From Methylomonas koyamae (lineage in GTDB: Bacteria > Pseudomonadota > Gammaproteobacteria > Methylococcales > Methylomonadaceae), in NCBI RefSeq assembly GCF_019669905.1, contig NZ_AP019777.1:806001-870000 (forward strand): a stretch of DNA of 64,000 nt. The letters are read 5' to 3'. The notes beneath the pieces are model-generated. The model was not told where the DNA came from, ran no database searches, and saw only the letters and a program-made list of their open reading frames with translations. A program made the translations under genes and the position numbers. This document shows positions 52,069 to 64,000 of this stretch, piece after piece; positions within the stretch are counted from its first letter, which is position 1; every line of letters starts with the position of its first letter.

Positions 52069-53427
52069 ATGAGCCGGAAAATGTCCAGTCTCGATCCGCG
52101 TCTGATCACGAAACTATTGCCGCCGGGGTGCCGAACGGTTTACTTGGCCTATAGCGGCGGCTTGGACTCGCATGCGCTATTACATCTAGCCACAGCCATC
52201 GGCGATTTGCGCGGCAGGTTGGTTGCCGTCTACGTTAATCATGGCTTGCAAGCCGCCGCCGCCGATTGGGGCGAACATTGCCGCCGCCAATGCTTGGAAT
52301 TGGGGGTGGCGTTCCGAATCGTCGAAGTCGATGCGGCGGCGCGAAGCGGCGAAGGTCCGGAAGCAGCCGCGCGCGAAGCCAGGTACCGGGCTCTGCGCCA
52401 ATTGTTGCAGGTGGACGATGTACTGTTACTGGCGCAGCACCGCGACGACCAAATGGAGACGTTGTTGCTGCAGTTGTTCAGAGGTGCCGGTTTGGCCGGT
52501 TTGGCCGGCATGCCCGCCAGCGCGGCGTTTGGTTGCGGCCTTATGTTGCGGCCTTTTTTGGATATTTCCAGAAAAGATATCCTCGATTACGCGCTGGCGA
52601 ACAACTTGCGGTGGGTAGAAGATCCCAGCAACCAAAGTAACGATTTCGACCGTAACTTTCTGCGCAATCAAATTGTGCCGTTGTTGAAGCAACGCTGGCC
52701 GGGATTGGATAAGACGGTGGCGCGTTCGGCCGCGCATTGCGGCGAAGCCTCGCGCCTGTTAGACGATTGGGCGGATCGAGTTCTGGAAGAGTTAGCCGAT
52801 GCCGAACAAGCCGGCATTTGCCTAGCAGGCTTAAGCGAACTAACCGAGGAGCAGCGTAGCGTCTTACTGCGAAGGTGGTTGGTCGGTTTCGGCTTGAAGC
52901 CGCCTAGTGCGGCCATTATCAAGGCGTTGGCGGCACAGGTGTCGGCTGGTCCGGGTAAAGCTTCGCCGCCGCAAATCCACATTCAGGGATGCCGCATCCT
53001 TGGCTATCGGCAAAAGTTGTTTTGCATTCCGGCGGCGGCGTTGAGTAAATTCACAGGCGATTTATTATGGCCGAAACCGGATGCGCGGTTAGACTTGGCG
53101 AACGGCTATTGCTTGCGCAGGATTGAGGCGCTCTCCGGAATCGGCAAAGATTATTGGGATAGGGCCGAGGTGTCGGTTAAGGCCCGCGCTGGCGGCGAAA
53201 AACTCAAGTTGCCGGGGCGGGAAGGGCATCATTGCCTGAAGAAGCTGTACCAGGAAGCCGGTATTCCGCCGTGGGAACGCGAGCAACGGCCGTTGGTCTA
53301 TCTCGACGGACGCTTAGCGGCGATCGCAGGTTTATGGGTTGCCGAATGGGCTTGGGCGGCCGAGGCGGCTTGTTATCGGGTGGTTTGGCAGGCCGAGGCC
53401 GGGCTTGGCGATACTCACCACAAATGA
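52069..53427 (+). CDS. tilS: tRNA(Ile)-lysidine synthase
   Basis: A 452-residue enzyme that converts C34 of tRNA-Ile to lysidine, changing both codon and charging identity; essential. The PP-loop SGGLDS (residues 29-34) sits in LAYSGGLDSHALLHLA; NHGLQ, LLLAQHRDDQMET and RWVEDPSNQ...RNFLRN follow, and the TilS C-terminal domain is last. The ATG at 52069 directly follows a terminator T run; ATG 52081 is an equally good start. Confidence 0.94.
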   Translation: MSRKMSSLDPRLITKLLPPGCRTVYLAYSGGLDSHALLHLATAIGDLRGRLVAVYVNHGLQAAAADWGEHCRRQCLELGVAFRIVEVDAAARSGEGPEAAAREARYRALRQLLQVDDVLLLAQHRDDQMETLLLQLFRGAGLAGLAGMPASAAFGCGLMLRPFLDISRKDILDYALANNLRWVEDPSNQSNDFDRNFLRNQIVPLLKQRWPGLDKTVARSAAHCGEASRLLDDWADRVLEELADAEQAGICLAGLSELTEEQRSVLLRRWLVGFGLKPPSAAIIKALAAQVSAGPGKASPPQIHIQGCRILGYRQKLFCIPAAALSKFTGDLLWPKPDARLDLANGYCLRRIEALSGIGKDYWDRAEVSVKARAGGEKLKLPGREGHHCLKKLYQEAGIPPWEREQRPLVYLDGRLAAIAGLWVAEWAWAAEAACYRVVWQAEAGLGDTHHK

Positions 53428-53436
53428 GGAGGGGTT

Positions 53437-53625
53437 ATGTTTCCGGATATTTTGCAGAGCGCGATTGTCGGCATGATGGTCGCGATACCGACCATCGTAG
53501 TTTATAAAAAAGCCGGCTTACATCCGGCGTGGGCGGCATTGGTGTTCCTGCCGGTGTTCGGCTTGCTGTTGGTGTTCCTGCAGTTGGCTTTTCAAGGCTG
53601 GCCTAACTTGAGACAGGAGCGTTAA
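53437..53625 (+). CDS. Tiny membrane protein 1 of a tandem pair
   Basis: A 62-residue protein with two hydrophobic segments and a short loop KKAGLHPAW. GAGGAGGGG precedes the ATG. The part KKAG...W.AL...P......V....F..WPNL is shared with the gene at 53628, so the two are tandem paralogues. No known function. It follows tilS by 9 bases. Confidence 0.68.
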   Translation: MFPDILQSAIVGMMVAIPTIVVYKKAGLHPAWAALVFLPVFGLLLVFLQLAFQGWPNLRQER

Positions 53626-53627
53626 CC

Positions 53628-53822
53628 ATGGAATTATTTTTTATTATTCTGCCGGCCTACATCCTGTTTTGCCTCTGGCTGGCTTACCGTATTTTGCAAA
53701 AAGCCGGATTCGACGGCCGTTGGGCATTGGTGTTAATGGTGCCGGTGGTGAACATCATCATGATTTGGGTGTTCGCCTTCAGTTCGTGGCCGAATTTGCG
53801 GCCGGGCGTGAAGCTGGAATGA
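53628..53822 (+). CDS. Tiny membrane protein 2 of a tandem pair
   Basis: A 64-residue protein starting 2 bases after its paralogue. Two hydrophobic segments around QKAGFDGRW and an end in WPNLRPG. CAGGAG lies upstream inside the previous gene. The short loop and WPNL tail are kept between the two copies. They might act as a heterodimer in the membrane. Function unknown. Confidence 0.68.
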   Translation: MELFFIILPAYILFCLWLAYRILQKAGFDGRWALVLMVPVVNIIMIWVFAFSSWPNLRPGVKLE

Positions 53823-53959
53823 CGGTATTCGCCGGCCGTTTCAATAAAGCCGGCGTTGCCGCGATGCTGCCTCTGGGTCGGTTGCTCCGTCTAATTTAGC
53901 GGCAAGCTACCGCCAAAGCTGCTAAAATCGGCGTTTGTTTTGATCCTGCTATTCGCTAA

Positions 53960-55618
<1,659 letters not shown>

Positions 55619-55630
55619 CCAAGGTCAAGC

Positions 55631-56464
55631 ATGCAACTTTGCAATTTCGAAGCCGGACTCGACAAACCGTTATTTCTGATCGCCGGCACTTGCGTGATCG
55701 AAAGCGAACAAATGACGCTGGATACTGCCGGCAAATTGAAGGAAATCGCTAGCGAGCTGGGCATTCCCTTCATCTATAAATCTTCGTTCGACAAAGCCAA
55801 TCGTTCGTCGATGAGCAGTTTTCGCGGTCTGGGGCTGGAAACCGGCTTGCAGATTCTGGAAAAGGTCAAACAACAATTGAATGTGCCGGTACTGACCGAC
55901 GTCCACGAAGACACGCCGCTGGCCGAGGTCGCCTCTGTGGTCGACGTGATGCAAACTCCGGCTTTCCTGTGCCGACAAACCAATTTCATTCAGAGCGTCG
56001 CCGCTCAAGGCAAGCCGGTCAATATTAAGAAAGGCCAATTCATGGCGCCGTGGGATATGGGTAACGTCGTCGCCAAGGCCAAGGCCACCGGCAACGACAA
56101 AATCATGGTCTGCGAGCGCGGCGTGTCGTTCGGTTATAACAATCTGGTTTCCGACATGCGTTCGCTGGCGGTGATGCGCGACACCCAATGCCCGGTGGTT
56201 TTCGACGCCACTCACTCGGTGCAACTGCCGGGCGGGCAGGGTAGTTGCTCGGGAGGTCAGCGCGAGCATGTGCCGGTGTTGGCGCGGGCGGCGGTGGCGG
56301 CTGGTGTTGCCGGCTTGTTCATGGAAACCCATCCGAAGCCGGAAGAAGCCTTGAGCGACGGCCCCAACTCCTGGCCGTTGCACCGTATGAAAGAATTGCT
56401 GGAAACCTTAATGACGATAGACCGCGCGGTCAAGTCCGGTCCGTTCATCGAAACCACCCTTTAG
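55631..56464 (+). CDS. kdsA: 3-deoxy-8-phosphooctulonate synthase
   Basis: A 277-residue enzyme that condenses arabinose-5-phosphate with phosphoenolpyruvate to make KDO-8-phosphate for lipopolysaccharide. [50 protein letters not shown] and [11 protein letters not shown] are typical. It starts 12 bases after pyrG. Confidence 0.97.
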   Translation: MQLCNFEAGLDKPLFLIAGTCVIESEQMTLDTAGKLKEIASELGIPFIYKSSFDKANRSSMSSFRGLGLETGLQILEKVKQQLNVPVLTDVHEDTPLAEVASVVDVMQTPAFLCRQTNFIQSVAAQGKPVNIKKGQFMAPWDMGNVVAKAKATGNDKIMVCERGVSFGYNNLVSDMRSLAVMRDTQCPVVFDATHSVQLPGGQGSCSGGQREHVPVLARAAVAAGVAGLFMETHPKPEEALSDGPNSWPLHRMKELLETLMTIDRAVKSGPFIETTL

Positions 56465-56475
56465 TTTCTATTGCC

Positions 56476-58406
<1,931 letters not shown>

Positions 58407-58412
58407 AATAGC

Positions 58413-58506
58413 GTAGGTTGGGTTAGCTCGATAGAGCGTAACCCGACACGTCGGCTTTTAAGTTGGGTTACACCCTTCGCTAGCGCTTAGGGCTAACCCA
58501 ACCTAC
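58413..58506. repeat. 94-bp MITE/REP-like element with 14-bp perfect inverted ends
   Basis: GTAGGTTGGGTTAG (58413-58426) is repeated inverted as CTAACCCAACCTAC (58493-58506). Inner GGGTTA/TAACCC units repeat the theme (for example at 58437-58443 and 58465-58470). It codes for nothing. It fills the space between eno and ftsB and ends 17 bases before the first possible ftsB codon. Confidence 0.78.
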
Positions 58507-58523
58507 ATTTTCGAGATACCGCC

Positions 58524-58793
58524 ATCAAAACCCTGATCCTAGTCATCATCGCGTTGACGCTACACTTCCAGTATCGGTTGTGGTTCGGCGATGCCAGCTT
58601 GTCGCAGATTCGCGAGTACCGCGCGCGGCTGGAAGAATTGACCAAGGAAGCCCAGGAAAAAAAGGAACGCAACGACGCCTTGTACGCCGAGGTCAAGGAT
58701 TTGCGCAAGGGTCTGGAAACCATCGAAGAGCGCGCCCGCTATGAGCTGGGCATGATCAAGGAAAACGAAACTTTCTTTCAAGTGCTTGAGTAA
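58524..58793 (+). CDS. ftsB: Cell division protein FtsB, no standard start codon
   Basis: An 89-residue frame: one N-terminal transmembrane segment (KTLILVIIALTLHFQYRLWFG), then a periplasmic coiled coil (YRARLEELTKEAQEKKERND) and a C-terminal part EERARYELGMIKENETFF, all typical of FtsB, part of the FtsQBL complex. No ATG, GTG or TTG gives the full membrane helix: the first in-frame TTG (58554) would delete half of it. Codon ATC at 58524 (IKTLIL) or CTG at 58533 would be needed. The element at 58413-58506 ends close upstream and may have replaced the original start region. ispD follows after 3 bases. Confidence 0.83.
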   Translation: MKTLILVIIALTLHFQYRLWFGDASLSQIREYRARLEELTKEAQEKKERNDALYAEVKDLRKGLETIEERARYELGMIKENETFFQVLE

Positions 58794-58796
58794 AGC

Positions 58797-59492
58797 ATGA
58801 ACCAAATTCCCAAATGTTGGGCCGTGGTGCCCGCAGCCGGCGTCGGCAAACGCATGCAGGCCGACCGCCCCAAACAATATCTGCCGCTGGCCGGCAAGAC
58901 CGTCATCGAACACACCTTGAGCCGCTTGCTGGCTTCCGGCGCTTTTCAAAAAGTTGCGGTAGCGATTTCGGTCGAAGACCCTTACTGGCCGGAACTGGAC
59001 ATTTCCAAGCATCCCGATGTGATCACCGCGCCCGGCGGCAAGGAGCGCGCCGATTCGGTACTGTCGGCATTAAAATCCCTGCAAGGCTTGGCCGGCGAAG
59101 ACGACTGGGTGCTGGTGCACGACGCCGCCCGTCCCTGTTTGACCGCCGGCGACATACATCTCCAGATCGACACCTTAAAAGATGACGCGGTTGGCGGCAT
59201 CCTGGCCTTGAGTTCGCACGACACCTTGAAACACGTCGACGGCGATACGATTACCGCCACGATAGACCGCAAACACGTCTGGCGCGCGCTGACTCCGCAA
59301 ATGTTCAAATACGGCATGCTGCGCGACGCGCTGCAGCAAACCGAAGGCAATCCGGCCGTCACCGACGAAGCCAGCGCGCTGGAAATTCTCGGCTTCAAAC
59401 CGAAGATCGTCGAAGGCCGTCCCGACAACATCAAAATTACCCGGCCCGAAGATCTGGCGCTGGCGCAATTCTATATGGAGCAACAAGCATGA
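58797..59492 (+). CDS. ispD: 2-C-methyl-D-erythritol 4-phosphate cytidylyltransferase
   Basis: A 231-residue enzyme of the MEP isoprenoid pathway that couples CTP with MEP. The nucleotide-binding [21 protein letters not shown] starts at residue 12; [10 protein letters not shown] and [11 protein letters not shown] follow. It uses the CTP made by PyrG a few genes upstream. The stop overlaps the ispF start by four bases. Confidence 0.97.
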   Translation: MNQIPKCWAVVPAAGVGKRMQADRPKQYLPLAGKTVIEHTLSRLLASGAFQKVAVAISVEDPYWPELDISKHPDVITAPGGKERADSVLSALKSLQGLAGEDDWVLVHDAARPCLTAGDIHLQIDTLKDDAVGGILALSSHDTLKHVDGDTITATIDRKHVWRALTPQMFKYGMLRDALQQTEGNPAVTDEASALEILGFKPKIVEGRPDNIKITRPEDLALAQFYMEQQA

Positions 59493-59962
59493 TTCGAGTC
59501 GGCATGGGCTACGACGTCCACCGCTTCAACGACGGCGACCACATCATTCTGGGCGGCGTCACCATCCCCTACGAAAAAGGCCTGGAAGCCCACTCCGACG
59601 GCGACGTGGTGTTACACGCGTTGGCCGACGCCATTCTGGGTGCAGCGGCATTGGGCGACATCGGCAAACATTTCCCGGATACCGATCCCAACTTCAAGGG
59701 TGCCGACAGCCGGGTGCTGCTGCGCCACGTCTACAATATCGTCAAAGAAAAAGGCTATAAGCTGGTCAACGCCGACGTCACCATCATCGCCCAGGCACCG
59801 AAAATGCTGCCGCACGTGCCGGAGATGCGCGCCAACATCGCCGCCGACCTGGAAACCGACATCGACTGCATCAACGTCAAAGCCACCACCACCGAGAAAC
59901 TCGGCTTCGAAGGCCGCAAGGAAGGTATCGCGGTGCAGGCGGTGGTGTTGATCGAGAAATAA
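59489..59962 (+). CDS. ispF: 2-C-methyl-D-erythritol 2,4-cyclodiphosphate synthase
   Basis: A 157-residue MEP-pathway enzyme. Zinc-binding [40 protein letters not shown] (in parts) and the C-terminal [20 protein letters not shown] are typical. Translationally coupled to ispD by ATGA overlap (59489-59492). Confidence 0.98.
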   Translation: MIRVGMGYDVHRFNDGDHIILGGVTIPYEKGLEAHSDGDVVLHALADAILGAAALGDIGKHFPDTDPNFKGADSRVLLRHVYNIVKEKGYKLVNADVTIIAQAPKMLPHVPEMRANIAADLETDIDCINVKATTTEKLGFEGRKEGIAVQAVVLIEK

Positions 59963-59977
59963 ACTTGGCCGAATTTG

Positions 59978-60457
59978 ATGTGTAACCGAATTTATCTCCA
60001 TGATTTGAAATTAGTTTTTGTTGGATTGACTGCAATCTGTCTGTCATTTTCAGCGTTGGCAGAGGAAAAATTTGCCAAAGCTTTATGTGGCGGAACCTCT
60101 GTCGAAGTAAAAGCAGAACGATTTCCGGATACCAAGCTAGCTTTATCTAAAATAGTCCTCTCTGCTAGCTCTGGGAAAGAATCAATTCGTTTGGTTTTTG
60201 ATAATACGGTCGATGATCCAAAAGCGGCTGAGTACTTTTTTGCCGCTTGTCTAAAAGGAAAAGATCAAAGGCCGTATATCGTTTTCCAAAATTATTGCGG
60301 TGGCTCTGGTTGCCATGATTTGGACAACTTTGGCATTATCGACGCGGCGTCACTGCGCGTCTTGTTGGCGCCCTCCGATAACAATCATTCCGTTGCCGAC
60401 CAAATTATTGGTTATTCGGTCCAACCTCTTTTTGATTACAAGGAACGTTTTTTCTGA
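59978..60457 (+). CDS. Secreted protein of unknown function (AT-rich insert)
   Basis: A 159-residue protein from ATG 59978. A hydrophobic signal (LKLVFVGLTAICLSFSALA) is followed by a mature chain with Cys pairs (ALCGG, AACLKG, NYCGGSGCHD). The gene is clearly richer in A and T than ispF and truD on either side, including many AAA, TTT and ATT codons, suggesting recent acquisition. It interrupts the common ispF-truD order. No family recognised. Confidence 0.68.
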   Translation: MCNRIYLHDLKLVFVGLTAICLSFSALAEEKFAKALCGGTSVEVKAERFPDTKLALSKIVLSASSGKESIRLVFDNTVDDPKAAEYFFAACLKGKDQRPYIVFQNYCGGSGCHDLDNFGIIDAASLRVLLAPSDNNHSVADQIIGYSVQPLFDYKERFF

Positions 60458-60462
60458 GTCGT

Positions 60463-61515
60463 TTGACGCCAAATCCGGAATTTGTTGGTTTTGATTTAAC
60501 TGGCTGGCCCCACGCCTACGGCGGCCCATCCGCCACCGCCGACTTCAAAACCCTCCCCGACGACTTCGTCGTAGAGGAAATCCTCGGCTTCGAGCCGGAA
60601 GGCAGTGGCGAGCACGTGTTTTTGTTCGTCGAAAAAATCGGCGAAAACACCGAATACGTCGCCCGCTTGCTGGCCCGCCACGCCGGCGTCAGGCAGCGCG
60701 ACATCGGCTACGCCGGCCTGAAAGACCGCCACGGCCGCACTCGGCAATGGTTCAGCGTTTGGCTGCCCGGCAAAGACGCTCCCGATTGGTCGGTTCTCGA
60801 ATCGGAATCGCTAAAAATCCTGCAAGCGGTGCGCCATCCGCGCAAACTCAAGCGCGGCGTGCTGGCCGGCAACCGTTTCGAAATTCTGCTTCGCAACTGG
60901 CAAGGCGACCGCGCGCAAGCCGAAAGCCAACTCCGGCAAATCCAAACTCGAGGCTTTCCCAATTACTTCGGCCCGCAACGCTTCGGCCACCAAGGCCGAA
61001 ATATCGACAAAGCCTTGGCACTGTTCGGCGGCGCTAAACTCAAGCGCGAACAGGCATCGATTTACCTGTCTGCCGCCCGCTCCTATTTGTTCAATCTGAT
61101 CTTGGCCGGGCGCGTCAGCCAAGGCAATTGGGATCAAGCTTTGGCCGGCGATATTTTCAAACTGGCGGCGAGCAACAGCCTGTTTGCCGGCGCAGCGGCC
61201 GATGCCGGCCTGGCAGCGCGGGTGGCAGCCGGCGAGATTCATCCGACCGGCGTGCTGTATGGTAAAGCCGGCCTGTTTGCCGAGGCCGACGCCGGACAGA
61301 TCGAGCAAGCGGTATTAAACGCGAATCCGTTATTGGTCGAGGGCTTGCGAGTCCATGCCGATGCCGCCGACCGCCGTGCGCTAAGGGCGATACCGGGCGA
61401 ACTGGGTTGGGAGTGGGAACACGCAGGCCTGCGATTAGGTTTTTCGTTGCCGGCCGGCAGTTACGCGACAGCCTTGCTGAGGGAGTTGATCGGCGACGAA
61501 TCGGCCGCTGCGTAG
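60463..61515 (+). CDS. truD: tRNA pseudouridine(13) synthase
   Basis: A 350-residue enzyme that makes pseudouridine at position 13 of tRNA-Glu. The catalytic Asp lies in GYAGLKDRHGRTRQ (D88), and FPNYFGPQRFGHQGRN is the family hallmark. The open frame starts with TTG at 60463 and passes through a short stretch before the conserved WPHAYGGPSATADFK, so a TTG start is likely. Only 5 bases separate it from the AT-rich gene before it. Confidence 0.94.
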   Translation: MTPNPEFVGFDLTGWPHAYGGPSATADFKTLPDDFVVEEILGFEPEGSGEHVFLFVEKIGENTEYVARLLARHAGVRQRDIGYAGLKDRHGRTRQWFSVWLPGKDAPDWSVLESESLKILQAVRHPRKLKRGVLAGNRFEILLRNWQGDRAQAESQLRQIQTRGFPNYFGPQRFGHQGRNIDKALALFGGAKLKREQASIYLSAARSYLFNLILAGRVSQGNWDQALAGDIFKLAASNSLFAGAAADAGLAARVAAGEIHPTGVLYGKAGLFAEADAGQIEQAVLNANPLLVEGLRVHADAADRRALRAIPGELGWEWEHAGLRLGFSLPAGSYATALLRELIGDESAAA

Positions 61516-61643
61516 CGGTTTATTGTGTAAATTGGACTTGGGTACAACTGTTGGTAGGATTGTGATCTTAATCAATTTATAATCTTGGGCAGAAACCGGA
61601 CCGGTTCCACAATAAAAATAATCACTAGCAACCCCAAAAACCG

Positions 61644-63794
61644 ATGCCCGACAGCCTGCTGAGCCTAGGACCCGCCAATCCCAAGTTTGACGATCCGCTA
61701 TTGCTGGCTTTGTTATCGGTCTGCAAAATCCTGCATATTACGCAAACTGCGACGGCACTGGTGGCCGGCCTGCCGTTGCTCGACCATAAACTAACCCCCG
61801 ATTTGTTTCCGCGTGCCGCCGAGCGCGCCGGTTTGCGTGCCAGCTTGTTGCGCCGGCCGTTGGAACGAATCTCCACGCTGGTGTTGCCGGTCGTGCTGTT
61901 ACTGAAAGACGGCACCACCTGCGTGTTGGTCGGCCGGGACGGCGAGGGCTGCACCGTCATCGTCCCGGAAACCGAAAGCGGCGAAAAAACCGTCGCAGCC
62001 GCCGAGTTGAATGCGCTATACAGCGGTTTGGCGTTCTTCGTGCAAGTCAGCCACCATTTCGATGCTCGCAGCGGCGATGCGGGGCTGCCCAAAGCCAAGC
62101 ATTGGTTTTGGGACGTCATCGCCAAATCCTGGCCGATTTATGCCGAAGTGCTGGCGGCGTCGCTGTTGATCAACATTTTTGCGTTGGCCGCGCCGCTGTT
62201 CTTCATGAACGTTTACGACCGGGTGGTACCGAACCGCGCCTTGGAAACCCTTTGGGTGTTTGCGCTAGGCATCGTGATCGTATTCGGCTTCGAATTGGCG
62301 ATGAAACTGTTGCGTAGCTATTTCATCGACGCCGCCGGCAAGCGCGCCGATATCGTGCTGTCGGCGACGATTTTCGAAAAACTGATGAATATCCGGATGG
62401 AGGCCAAACCGGTTTCGGTCGGCGGTTTTGCCAACAACCTGAGCGAATTCGAATCGTTCCGCGAATTTCTGACCTCCGCCAGCTTGGCCACGCTGATCGA
62501 CCTGCCGTTTCTGATCCTGTTCATCTTGATTATTTCCAGTATCGGCGGCCATTTAGCCTGGATTCCGCTGGTCATATTGCCGTTGGCGGTATTGGTCGGC
62601 ATCGTGTTGCAGGCCCCGCTCAGGGCTACGATCCAGGCCTTGTTCAAAGCCGGCGCCGAGAAAAATGCCACCCTGGTCGAAGCCCTGTCCAACCTGGAAA
62701 CGCTGAAGGCCGCCGGCGCCGAAGGCCAACTGCAGGCGCGTTGGGAAAAAGGCATCGGCGAGATGGCCCGGCTTGGTTTGAAGTCGCGGTTTTATTCCGG
62801 CTTGACCGTCAATTTGACGGCGTTTTTCCAGCAATTGGCCTCGGTGTTTGTCGTCGTCGCCGGCGTTTACCGCATTGCCGACGGCGACTTGACCACAGGC
62901 GGTTTGGTGGCCTGCACCATGCTGACCTCGCGGGCGCTGGCGCCGGTCGGCCAAGTGGCGGCGTTGTTGACCCGCTACCACCACGCCCGCGCCGCGTTGG
63001 ATTCCTTGAACCGGATGATGGCTTTGCCGGTCGAGCGCGAACCGGGGCGGGACTACTTGCACCGGCCGCGCTTCAACGGCGATATCGAATTCAAACAGGT
63101 CGCCTTCCATTATCCGCAGCAACCGGTCAAAGCGCTGGAGGGGATCTCGTTCAAAATCAAAGCCGGCGAACGGGTAGGCGTGATCGGCCGGATCGGTTCA
63201 GGCAAAAGCACGTTGGAGCGTTTGATCCTGGGCTTGTACCAGGCCCAACAGGGCTCGATTTTGATCGACGGCGCAGATATCCGCCAAATCGATCCCGCCG
63301 ACTTGCGCCGCCAGATAGGCTACGTGCCGCAAGACATTTCGCTGATGTACGGCAGCGTCAAGGACAATATCACGCTCGGCTCCGGCTTCGCCGACGACAG
63401 CCAAGTGTTGCGGGCGGCGCGGATCGCCGGCGTCGACCAGTTTGTGAATAGGCATCCGGACGGATTCGAACTGCAGGTCGGCGAGGGCGGCGCCAATTTA
63501 TCCGGCGGCCAACGCCAGAGCATCGCCCTAGCGCGGGCCTTGTTGCTGGCGCCGCCGATTTTGGTGTTGGACGAGCCGACCAACGCGATGGATAACAGCA
63601 GCGAAGAAGGTTTTAAGCAGCGGTTCGCCGCCGAACTGGACGGTCAGACCTTGATTCTGGTGACGCACCGCATGTCGTTGCTGAGTCTGGTCGAGCGTTT
63701 GATCGTCATGGACGGCGGCCATATCGTCGCCGACGGCCCGAAACAGCATGTGCTGGAAGCCTTGCGCCAAGGCCAGATCAAGGTTGCGGCGTGA
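61644..63794 (+). CDS. Type I secretion ABC transporter (LapB/HlyB-type)
   Basis: A 716-residue inner-membrane protein. An N-terminal C39-like domain (about 1-140) lacks the catalytic Cys, as in RTX/LapB-type systems that do not cut a leader. Transmembrane segments run from about 160 to 420, then the ATPase with Walker A GRIGSGKST, signature LSGGQRQ, Walker B ILVLDEPT and the switch His in LVTHR. It exports a large substrate with a C-terminal signal together with the HlyD-type adaptor that follows and a TolC-type channel. The substrate gene is not in view. Confidence 0.94.
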   Translation: MPDSLLSLGPANPKFDDPLLLALLSVCKILHITQTATALVAGLPLLDHKLTPDLFPRAAERAGLRASLLRRPLERISTLVLPVVLLLKDGTTCVLVGRDGEGCTVIVPETESGEKTVAAAELNALYSGLAFFVQVSHHFDARSGDAGLPKAKHWFWDVIAKSWPIYAEVLAASLLINIFALAAPLFFMNVYDRVVPNRALETLWVFALGIVIVFGFELAMKLLRSYFIDAAGKRADIVLSATIFEKLMNIRMEAKPVSVGGFANNLSEFESFREFLTSASLATLIDLPFLILFILIISSIGGHLAWIPLVILPLAVLVGIVLQAPLRATIQALFKAGAEKNATLVEALSNLETLKAAGAEGQLQARWEKGIGEMARLGLKSRFYSGLTVNLTAFFQQLASVFVVVAGVYRIADGDLTTGGLVACTMLTSRALAPVGQVAALLTRYHHARAALDSLNRMMALPVEREPGRDYLHRPRFNGDIEFKQVAFHYPQQPVKALEGISFKIKAGERVGVIGRIGSGKSTLERLILGLYQAQQGSILIDGADIRQIDPADLRRQIGYVPQDISLMYGSVKDNITLGSGFADDSQVLRAARIAGVDQFVNRHPDGFELQVGEGGANLSGGQRQSIALARALLLAPPILVLDEPTNAMDNSSEEGFKQRFAAELDGQTLILVTHRMSLLSLVERLIVMDGGHIVADGPKQHVLEALRQGQIKVAA

Positions 63795-63796
63795 CG

Positions 63797-64000
63797 ATGT
63801 TTAAAAAATTCGCCGAATGGCGCGCCGCGCAACGGTATCGGACCGAAGACCAGGCTTTTCTGAACGACGTCAACGCCGCCAATTTGTACGAAGTGCCGCT
63901 GCAAGGCCATTTGATCTTGTGGTCCAGCTTTGCCTTTGTCGTCGTCGCCCTGGTTTGGGCCGGGTTCGCCAGCGTCGACGAAGTCACCCGCGGCCAGGGC
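63797..64000 (+). CDS. HlyD-family membrane fusion protein, 5' part (runs off the window)
   Basis: The first 68 residues are visible. A cytoplasmic N-terminus (FKKFAEWRAAQRY) and one transmembrane helix (HLILWSSFAFVVVALVWAGF) lead to ASVDEVTRGQG, the usual start of the periplasmic part in LapC/HlyD proteins. ATG 63797 is used; an in-frame GTG at 63791 overlaps the ABC gene's stop. It is co-transcribed with the ABC transporter and links it to the outer-membrane channel. Confidence 0.9.
   Translation, partial: MFKKFAEWRAAQRYRTEDQAFLNDVNAANLYEVPLQGHLILWSSFAFVVVALVWAGFASVDEVTRGQG

Overview
The window looks like chromosome from a gammaproteobacterial methylotroph or methanotroph, most likely a Methylococcales bacterium related to Methylomonas. 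The taxonomic call is inference. It rests on a lanthanide-type methanol dehydrogenase (xoxF) with its partner xoxJ, a RegB/RegA-type redox two-component system, a large GH57-based glycogen gene set, secreted proteins suggestive of copper handling, and E. coli-like housekeeping gene orders (ygfB-pepP-ubiH facing zapA-6S RNA; pyrG-kdsA-eno-ftsB-ispD-ispF-truD). Base composition is moderately GC-rich and even, apart from a few AT-richer islands.

Region by region. 1-1.8 kb: the end of a GH57 glycosidase and malQ. 1.8-4.8 kb: xoxJ and xoxF on the minus strand, separated by a strong terminator, with a structured leader upstream of xoxF. 4.9-8.5 kb: msrA, hslO, a lipoprotein gene and pgk. 8.6-11.6 kb: a three-gene operon for a membrane-anchored von Willebrand A protein and two membrane-anchored coiled-coil proteins. 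11.6-20.4 kb: a glycogen block with glgX, a DUF4912 protein, a GH57 branching-type enzyme, a protein with two CBM21 modules fused to an endonuclease/exonuclease/phosphatase domain, a phospholipase-D-fold protein and a formylglycine-generating-enzyme-like protein. The CBM21-phosphatase fold and PLD pair is my best candidate for an undescribed system: glycogen-targeted phosphoester hydrolysis. 20.7-23.7 kb: radA and a membrane spermidine-synthase-like protein. 24-32 kb: envelope genes comprising a DUF4266 lipoprotein, a DUF3570 barrel fused through a His-rich linker to a Met-rich domain, two secreted proteins whose predicted mature N-terminus is histidine, two VPLPA-CTERM proteins, a HEAT-repeat protein and a TlpA-like thioredoxin. 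33-35 kb: regB and regA.

35-38.7 kb is a mobile-element scar beside a tRNA-Lys gene. It holds an IS256-like end, an ISAs1 transposase remnant cut by an intact IS5-family element, another dead transposase, an IS3-family element and an integrase remnant ending in the tRNA terminator. The IS3 orfB is broken by two separate 17-bp insertions of nearly the same sequence. Removing both restores the frame exactly, which suggests a very small mobile repeat.

38.9-44.8 kb: a fatty acid desaturase, a TPR-less GT41 glycosyltransferase, a CNNM/CorC-type protein, and an orphan Tae4-type type VI amidase effector with a coupled small membrane protein. 44.9-49.5 kb: ubiH, pepP, ygfB, a zapB-like gene, zapA and 6S RNA. 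49.6-53.9 kb: rarA, accA, tilS and a tandem pair of tiny membrane proteins. 54-61.5 kb: pyrG, kdsA, a Uma2-family gene, eno, a 94-bp inverted-repeat element, ftsB with no standard start codon, ispD, ispF, an AT-richer orphan and truD. The window ends in a type I secretion ATPase gene and the start of its HlyD-family adaptor.
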